A stretch of 25,600 nt of DNA, taken from a virus. Positions 21,415 to 25,600 of the stretch are shown here, in pieces (positions within the stretch are counted from its first letter, which is position 1; every line of letters begins with the position of its first letter). Position numbers and translations under genes: made by a program. Below the pieces are notes generated by a model. The model saw only the letters and a list, made by a program, of their open reading frames with translations, ran no database searches and was not told where the DNA came from. Location: positions 1 to 25,600 of the IMG/VR virus record IMGVR_UViG_3300021963_000592, one strand, 5' to 3'.

Positions 21415-21905
21415 AATCCACGCTTGGACAGTGTACGATCAAGGAACCAATAGTTAATTGTTCCTGACAACAGAGCTGAGAAGTCTGGTGTCATCATTGT
21501 CTTAAACACTTCAACGGCTGGAGCACCTGCAAGCCATGCATTCCATGCAAACCAGACATGGATAAAGCTCCAAACAAACAGCACCCAGTAGGTAACGACA
21601 GGACGAACAGATGCGGATAAAGATGCAACCCACCCACCAGCAGCTTTAACCATCGTTGCTTGCTGTTCAATGGCTGATTGAAAGGCTCCCATGACACCTA
21701 CGTCCACAGCAGCTTCTCTTTGTGCACCTATTTCTGCGAGTTTCTGTGCGCCTCTTTGTTGCTCCAAATCGCATTGAAACTTAAACATGTTAAGCTCATG
21801 TGCTCTCTCATTCTTCTTGTCCATCCACTTCAATACTTCAGGGGCCATCCTAAAGATGCCACCAAAGATGGAGCCAAGCAAGCCCCCAGATAAAATATCA
21901 AGCAT
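21411..21905 (-). CDS. Holin of the three-transmembrane (GTA-type) family, probable
   Basis: A 164-aa membrane protein. The N-terminus (LSGGLLGSIFGGIFRMAPEVLKW, about residues 5-27) is hydrophobic with small residues. A charged coiled coil follows (ERAHELNMFKFQCDLEQQRGAQKLAE). The C-terminal half has two hydrophobic helices with the motifs SVRPVVTYWVLFVW (about 99-112) and SALLSGTINYWFLDRTLSKRG (about 143-163). 'RP..TYW...' followed by '...G...fWFg.Rt..K' is the pattern of the three-helix holins known from gene-transfer agents and many phages. It would make inner-membrane holes for the downstream endolysin. Coupled at both ends (TAATG upstream, ATGA downstream). Confidence 0.8.
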   Translation of the reverse strand: MLDILSGGLLGSIFGGIFRMAPEVLKWMDKKNERAHELNMFKFQCDLEQQRGAQKLAEIGAQREAAVDVGVMGAFQSAIEQQATMVKAAGGWVASLSASVRPVVTYWVLFVWSFIHVWFAWNAWLAGAPAVEVFKTMMTPDFSALLSGTINYWFLDRTLSKRGL

Positions 21906-22150
21906 TAGTCACCCCTTCTACAATGTTTGTCATCATCATGCGACAGTTTTACACCAGCTAATAGGCCAATAAAGCCACCAATAATAGTTTGAAATGCTGG
22001 AGATATTAGTTTAAATATCTCTGCATTATCTACTTCTTTTGCCCATAAGCCTAATACAAATGCAGACACCATAGCCAACACAGAAATACATAATGTAAAG
22101 CTAACCATGAATGTTACATAGAATGTCAATCTACTTTTTACATCTTCCAT
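21905..22150 (-). CDS. Two-transmembrane small membrane protein (possible second holin or antiholin)
   Basis: An 81-aa protein with two clear membrane segments: FYVTFMVSFTLCISVLAMVSAFVLGLW (about residues 10-36) and LISPAFQTIIGGFIGLLAGV (about 48-67), separated by an acidic turn. The short charged tails and small size fit class II holins or antiholins. It sits directly before the three-helix holin, with a 1-nt overlap. AGGAGA lies upstream of ATG 22150. A lysis role is inferred from structure and position only. Confidence 0.72.
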   Translation of the reverse strand: MEDVKSRLTFYVTFMVSFTLCISVLAMVSAFVLGLWAKEVDNAEIFKLISPAFQTIIGGFIGLLAGVKLSHDDDKHCRRGD

Positions 22151-22159
22151 TTAAGTCTC

Positions 22160-22396
22160 CTACACATATACATCTAGTTTACGATCTGTAAATATCTCAA
22201 GTCTGAGTTTCTGTTGCTCAGCTCTTTTGTTATAAAGCTCTAGCAATAGTTCTTCTATCTTTCGTTCTACTTTGTTAGCTTTAACTACTGCTCTGTATTC
22301 TTCTTGATACTTTTCAATTCTTCTTTCAGTGGCATCAGTCTTATCTGGATAACCAGTAGCATCCACCATAGGAAACAAACGGATCTTATCAATCAT
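22160..22396 (-). CDS. Small coiled-coil hypothetical protein
   Basis: A 78-aa soluble protein. The N-terminal segment IRLFPMVDATGYPDKTDATER (about residues 5-25) is followed by a long charged helix (ERRIEKYQEEYRAVVKANKVERKIEELLLELYNKRAEQQKLRLEIF in part; strongly heptad-like). It is not a spanin of the usual kind because it has no N-terminal membrane segment. Its start codon lies inside the end of the 26-aa membrane ORF, so the two are coupled. Function unknown; lysis region by position. Confidence 0.65.
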   Translation of the reverse strand: MIDKIRLFPMVDATGYPDKTDATERRIEKYQEEYRAVVKANKVERKIEELLLELYNKRAEQQKLRLEIFTDRKLDVYV

Positions 22397-22469
22397 TTCT
22401 AATTAATATCCAGTAGATATAATTCAAAGGTACTGCTAACCAAAGAAGAAGAAGTAATACATCAGTCAT
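22389..22469 (-). CDS. 26-aa single-pass membrane microprotein
   Basis: A very short ORF read directly from the sequence. ATG at 22469-22467 overlaps the previous stop as ATGA, and TGA at 22391-22389 lies within the next gene's start region. The product begins MTDVLLLLLWLAVP and ends YIYWILIRND: one long hydrophobic stretch of about 20 residues with an acidic N-end and a charged C-end. GGG at 22479-22477 lies 7 nt before the ATG, an excellent ribosome binding site. It fills exactly the gap between two neighbouring genes. It could be a small holin partner, antiholin or membrane regulator; I cannot name a family. Confidence 0.6.
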   Translation of the reverse strand: MTDVLLLLLWLAVPLNYIYWILIRND

Positions 22470-22756
22470 TTCTTTTCCCTTTCAATTGCCATCTTATAAG
22501 CACGAACAACTTTGTGTCTTATTTCTGCGCTGTCTGCTGCTCCTGCCCATTCAGACAAGTTGTTCCAAATAACAACCATGTCTTTACTAGAACAAAAACC
22601 TTCATGGTTAGTTAGCCACGCAGACATTTGTAGATGCCGTTCTGAAGGATTATGGATGGTGTAAGCTATACCATAAAACTGCCGAACACTACACTTGTCT
22701 TCCGCTGCCGAAACAAGTAAGCTCACTATCAATAGTGCAGCTATTACCCATTTCAT
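22466..22756 (-). CDS. Exported small hypothetical protein
   Basis: 96 aa from ATG 22756, which overlaps the previous stop by 1 nt (TAATG); a longer in-frame version would start inside the upstream gene. The N-terminus is a signal peptide (KWVIAALLIVSLLVSAAEDK, about residues 2-21) with probable cleavage after VSA or SAA and no lipobox, so a periplasmic location is predicted. The mature part has two cysteines (Cys22, and Cys in HEGFCSS) that could form a disulphide. FYGIAYTIHNPSERHLQMSAWLTN and VIWNNLSEWAG recall a recurring phage protein family of unknown role. It lies among lysis-type membrane genes and could be involved in envelope disruption or superinfection exclusion; both are guesses. 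Confidence 0.68.
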   Translation of the reverse strand: MKWVIAALLIVSLLVSAAEDKCSVRQFYGIAYTIHNPSERHLQMSAWLTNHEGFCSSKDMVVIWNNLSEWAGAADSAEIRHKVVRAYKMAIEREKK

Positions 22757-22983
22757 TATTGATGTAGTTTGTTTTCTATCGCAAGCCAAATAGCACCAAA
22801 GAAAGCACCAATAATTAATATTGGTTTAACTGCCTTAGCAAGCCATTCAAGCACAGTGAATGCACCAGAAGCTGCATTGAATGCAGCAACCACAGTTTGT
22901 GTGTTCTTATCTAGTTGGTCCACCTTAGCTTCAACTTCGCATAGGCGTTCATAGATTTGTTTGTGAGTGACATCTTCTGCCAT
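22756..22983 (-). CDS. Holin-like/XhlA-like protein: coiled coil plus C-terminal membrane segment
   Basis: A 75-aa protein. The N-terminal THKQIYERLCEVEAKVDQLDKNTQTVVAAF (about residues 6-35) is a coiled-coil helix. LEWLAKAVKPILIIGAFFGAIWLAI (about 45-69) is a single membrane helix, followed by a short basic/polar tail (ENKLHQ). The order coiled coil then one membrane helix is that of haemolysin XhlA and related phage lysis proteins, though sequence identity is not evident. It begins 5 nt after the upstream stop with a poor ribosome binding site, so it may be coupled to the upstream gene. Confidence 0.68.
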   Translation of the reverse strand: MAEDVTHKQIYERLCEVEAKVDQLDKNTQTVVAAFNAASGAFTVLEWLAKAVKPILIIGAFFGAIWLAIENKLHQ

Positions 22984-22988
22984 GATGC

Positions 22989-23252
22989 TTATGCACTGTT
23001 ACGAGCCGCTTCAGCCGCAGCCTGTGCCGCCTGATAAGCCGCAATAACTTCAGCAGTCCAAGCCGTATTGCAGATTGCAACAACATTAGCGGGAACGCCT
23101 GTTAAGTCTTGTGCTGGAACAAGGCCAGAACGATTAAAGGTCTGGCTAATTTGATTGCCATCCTCAAGGATGCGTGTGACCTCACGATAGAAAACTGAGC
23201 CATTTTCTACGACTGTAATTTGGTCAATGATTGTGGTTTTGGTAATTGACAT
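22989..23252 (-). CDS. Small tail-associated hypothetical protein
   Basis: An 87-aa ORF with AAAAGGA about 7 nt before ATG 23252. The N-terminal half is beta-rich (TTIIDQITVVENGSVFYREVTRILEDGNQISQTFNRSGLVP) and the C-terminal half is an Ala-rich helix (WTAEVIAAYQAAQAAAEAARNSA). Proteins of the pattern 'T....v..ieV.enG.v..r....I.edG..is....R....Pg.d' commonly follow tail-fibre genes in phages; I recall no known function. It probably belongs to the tail-fibre group. Confidence 0.65.
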   Translation of the reverse strand: MSITKTTIIDQITVVENGSVFYREVTRILEDGNQISQTFNRSGLVPAQDLTGVPANVVAICNTAWTAEVIAAYQAAQAAAEAARNSA

Positions 23253-23264
23253 GATGATTTCCTT

Positions 23265-24296
23265 TTAAGCTACTCTAAATGTGATAGATACTGCAATTTT
23301 ATGTCCAGACCCTATTGCTGTTGTGTTGTCATATTTCTTAATGCTCATTGCTGACGTACTGCCCGGAAAAACAAAACAAACAAAACCAACAGCATTAAAT
23401 TCAGAAGCAGAACCTGAGTAATGAGCCGCAGAAGCACTAAATGGGAAAGTTACATTTATAGAACCAGACGCAGACCCAGCAGTTGTTATTTCAACTGTTC
23501 CGCTACAAGTTACTATGTTGCCAATCTTTGTGTAAACACCACTGTTAAATGACACTGTAGTAAAAGTTCCTGATTGAGCCGTAATTGTTGGACTCCATGT
23601 ACCTTCTTCATAGTCATCTAGCGTATTAGCGTCTGATGATGCTGATTGAGTTGCGGGGAATGTGATGCCTGTACCTGATGTTGTTGGAGTTGCAGCACCA
23701 ACAGACAAATTCTTTTGCAGTTGTACATTGCCTGACGAATTAAGGCGCATACCTTCATTGCCACCGGTGTAGCACCAAATGTGCGCTAAAGCATAATACT
23801 GTGGTGTTGTATATGTAGATGTAGTTCGGTTGTAGTTAAAGTAAATTGGGTCTGCACTACCAATACCAGCGGGGTCAATTTCAACAACAGGGCCACCATT
23901 CTGAATACAAAATGTTCTTTGTGGCGAACTTGTACCAATACCAAGTCTAGTATTCGTGTTGTCCCAAACAAAATTACTGGAAGCACCAAATGCACCCGCA
24001 TTGTTATACTGAATTTGTGTGGTTGAACCCGCAGGAGTTCCACCACCACCAGAAGCCGCAATGCTAATTCCACCCGCACTGTTTGTAATCGTAATGTTTG
24101 AACCCGCAGTCAATGTTGTGCGAGTAAAACCTGTGCCATTACCAATGTCCAAAGCACCATTAGCAGGAGTTGTTGTTAAGCCCGTACCGCCATTGGCTAC
24201 TGGCAATGTTCCAGTTAATTCACTGGCTGCAATAGTTCCATCAGACAGGGGATTACCTGCTGATACAAAATTACCTAGTGTTCTTGCTTTAGACAT
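23265..24296 (-). CDS. Tail fibre / receptor-binding structural protein
   Basis: A 343-aa protein with AAGGA 8 nt before ATG 24296. It begins SKARTLGNFVS, then GTLPVANGGTGLTTTP (about residues 29-44), a very common tail-fibre repeat element, then GSNITITNSAGGISIAASGGGG and IQYNNAGAFG. A middle domain RLGIGTSSPQRTF (about 116-128) is typical of beta-helical fibres. The C-terminal domain starts at TLDDYEEGTWSPTITA (about 225-240) and ends SITFRVA. It would form a trimeric fibre at the virion surface. There is no chaperone or peptidase S74 domain. Host binding is inferred. Confidence 0.85.
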   Translation of the reverse strand: MSKARTLGNFVSAGNPLSDGTIAASELTGTLPVANGGTGLTTTPANGALDIGNGTGFTRTTLTAGSNITITNSAGGISIAASGGGGTPAGSTTQIQYNNAGAFGASSNFVWDNTNTRLGIGTSSPQRTFCIQNGGPVVEIDPAGIGSADPIYFNYNRTTSTYTTPQYYALAHIWCYTGGNEGMRLNSSGNVQLQKNLSVGAATPTTSGTGITFPATQSASSDANTLDDYEEGTWSPTITAQSGTFTTVSFNSGVYTKIGNIVTCSGTVEITTAGSASGSINVTFPFSASAAHYSGSASEFNAVGFVCFVFPGSTSAMSIKKYDNTTAIGSGHKIAVSITFRVA

Positions 24297-24322
24297 TTGT
24301 CATTCCTTAAATGTTTTTATAT

Positions 24323-24826
24323 TCATGGCTCTCTAGTCACTACTGGTGCAACCACCGCAATCAATGCTTCCATAGTCGTAGCCGCAGTAATAGCCGCCTC
24401 TTTAGCCGTACAGTCAGCAATAATCTTTGCACGTTCTGTCACCACATCACTAGGAATAGCCACATCACGCTCTGCCTTGCGAATGACCATCCAATCGGTG
24501 CTTGCCAGTTGGCTGTTAGCAGATGCCTTGTTCTGAGCAATCCATTGTGACTTCAAACCCTTAGTCGTTGTGGTCTTACCTTCAATAGTCTCAGTCACAT
24601 CCTCCAAAGCCTTTGGCGTGTTTGTGTAGGTGCGAGTGACCACATCGCCAACTTGGTAACTGTCAAAAGTCACCCAATAAAAGCGTTGGTCTTTTTGCTC
24701 ACCTTCAACCACTTCTAATGCACCTTGCTCAATAGCAAATGCGTGATTAGGGTTTGATGTGTTTGGAAAGAGAATTGATAGTTCACCAACTTGGGTGACT
24801 GCGTTGTTTTGAATGAGTGCGTACAT
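24323..24826 (-). CDS. Tail fibre assembly/chaperone-like protein
   Basis: A 167-aa protein. The N-terminal half (MYALIQNNAVTQVGELSILFPNTS, QRFYWVTF) and the C-terminal half (SQLASTDWMVIRKAERDVAIPSDVVTERAKII, about residues 104-135) follow the layout of phage tail-fibre assembly/DUF4376-like proteins. In these, 'LL..tDW.v.R..E...p.....yR..lR' is the conserved tail-associated motif. Such proteins sit next to fibre genes and either help fold them or cap the fibre. It is located between two fibre genes, as expected. GGA lies about 7 nt before ATG 24826. Confidence 0.75.
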   Translation of the reverse strand: MYALIQNNAVTQVGELSILFPNTSNPNHAFAIEQGALEVVEGEQKDQRFYWVTFDSYQVGDVVTRTYTNTPKALEDVTETIEGKTTTTKGLKSQWIAQNKASANSQLASTDWMVIRKAERDVAIPSDVVTERAKIIADCTAKEAAITAATTMEALIAVVAPVVTREP

Positions 24827-24834
24827 ATTGAGTC

Positions 24835-25600
24835 CTATCGTGCAAGGGAGAATTTAAGGGGTGCAGAAGCAAAGGCCATGAAAATCCAAGTTGACCCTGA
24901 AATGTTGATTTGACCCGTACCACGCAACTTAAATCCATTGGACAAAAAATCTATGTCATAAGTTGAGCCACCTGTGTCTTCTGCATTTGACAAATCAGGA
25001 TACAGTCTTGTGCTTGCGGCATTGTATGGACTTCTAGTTGCGTCATAAACAAACCAATCAGAAGTGTTATCTGTGCGTTTTAGCATTAAATATGCGGGGC
25101 GCATACCCGTGAACACAAAAGGCCCATCAGCAGAACCATTGCCTGTGTAAGAACCAAACTTGCTATACCCTGCTATTTCTGCAAAGCAGTAGGCAACAGT
25201 AGGCCCTGAATTGTTGTTGTACCCACCACCAATCACACCAAAAACAGTAGACGATGGATTTGTAGTTCCCCAATATCCAGTTACTGTATTGGCGGCGGCA
25301 GTAGTATTTAAAAACACATATTGGTCAATGCCTAAAGATGTGTGATACACAGCCCATGGGCCGCCATTTCTCTGTTTGGTAATAATCATTGATGGTGCAG
25401 AACCCAAACCGTGACCAATAGTAGCGGCAACCGCAGTGCCTGTATAAGTCACCACACTAAACCCACTCGTAGTGCTTGCGCTTACTGTTGAAGTGATAGA
25501 GCCTGATGTGTTGGATGAGCCAGAACCATTGGCTTTCCAGTTCCATGCGACATAAGTTGCGGCAGAAGTGTTAAGTTGCGCCAAAGCACCCGTAGTAAAC
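24835..25600 (-). CDS. Tail fibre/appendage protein, C-terminal part (gene runs off the right edge)
   Basis: The frame stays open to the window end, so the 5' part is missing; a TTG at 25584 is an internal Leu (the frame reads FTTGALAQL before it). The visible region of about 255 residues is rich in Gly, Ser, Thr and Asn. Motifs in order are WNWKANGSGSSN (near residue 20), STTSGFSVVTYTGTAV, GHGLGSAP, the pair YCFAEIAGYSKFGSYTGNGSADGPFVFTG, RPAYLMLKRTD, IDFLSNGFKLRG and WIFMAFA. This is a widely distributed phage tail-surface domain; I believe it is DUF7483-like, though that number is from memory. It probably forms part of a distal tail appendage or receptor-binding protein. Confidence 0.82.
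   Translation of the reverse strand, partial: FTTGALAQLNTSAATYVAWNWKANGSGSSNTSGSITSTVSASTTSGFSVVTYTGTAVAATIGHGLGSAPSMIITKQRNGGPWAVYHTSLGIDQYVFLNTTAAANTVTGYWGTTNPSSTVFGVIGGGYNNNSGPTVAYCFAEIAGYSKFGSYTGNGSADGPFVFTGMRPAYLMLKRTDNTSDWFVYDATRSPYNAASTRLYPDLSNAEDTGGSTYDIDFLSNGFKLRGTGQINISGSTWIFMAFASAPLKFSLAR

Noticed and set aside
25582-25584. TTG 25584 as the start of the right-edge tail gene
   Set aside because: The frame is open to the window edge and the codon is preceded by coding-like residues (FTTGA), with no ribosome binding site.
23265-25600. Diversity-generating retroelement acting on the tail fibre
   Set aside because: No reverse transcriptase gene and no template/variable repeat pair was seen in the window.

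Overview
The window is a piece of a tailed double-stranded DNA phage (Caudoviricetes), not a bacterial chromosome. Genes are packed with 1-32 nt overlaps, most are small and of unknown function, and the recognisable ones form a T7-type replisome, a nucleotide-synthesis set, a lysis cassette and virion proteins. A GH24 endolysin and a three-helix holin of the gene-transfer-agent type point to a Gram-negative, probably proteobacterial, host. That is an inference; no host marker is present.

Layout. Positions 1-11185 are read on the + strand: small early genes, T7 gp4-like primase-helicase, T7 gp5-like DNA polymerase, an ssDNA-binding protein, a 5'-3' exonuclease, small unknown genes, an HNH endonuclease, ThyX, an intrinsic terminator (7581-7603), ribonucleotide reductase large and small subunits, an Rmf-like small protein and a nuclease-like protein. 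Positions 11168-25600 are read on the - strand. In transcription order (right to left) they hold three tail-fibre-related genes (the first runs off the right edge), a cluster of small membrane and exported proteins with holin and endolysin, a HECIH metallopeptidase-like protein, a 697-aa helical-repeat virion protein, two small proteins, a 474-aa protein and a 1753-aa ejection-type protein. The two arms converge and overlap by 18 nt at 11168-11185.

How the genes work together. Primase-helicase, polymerase, ssDNA-binding protein and exonuclease would replicate the genome. ThyX and NrdA/NrdB would feed it with dTMP and deoxynucleotides. The - strand arm would supply host recognition, lysis and genome delivery. 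Terminase, portal, capsid, tail-tube genes and any phage RNA polymerase are not in the window. A good sigma70-like promoter at 20943-20971 suggests that at least part of the late arm is read by host RNA polymerase.

Besides the larger ORFs, two short genes were found by reading the sequence: a 58-aa ORF at 6046-6222 and a 26-aa hydrophobic ORF at 22389-22469, each coupled to its neighbours. There is no stretch of 300 bases without a gene; the longest gap is 77 bases (7549-7625). No tRNA, CRISPR array or insertion sequence was recognised by eye.
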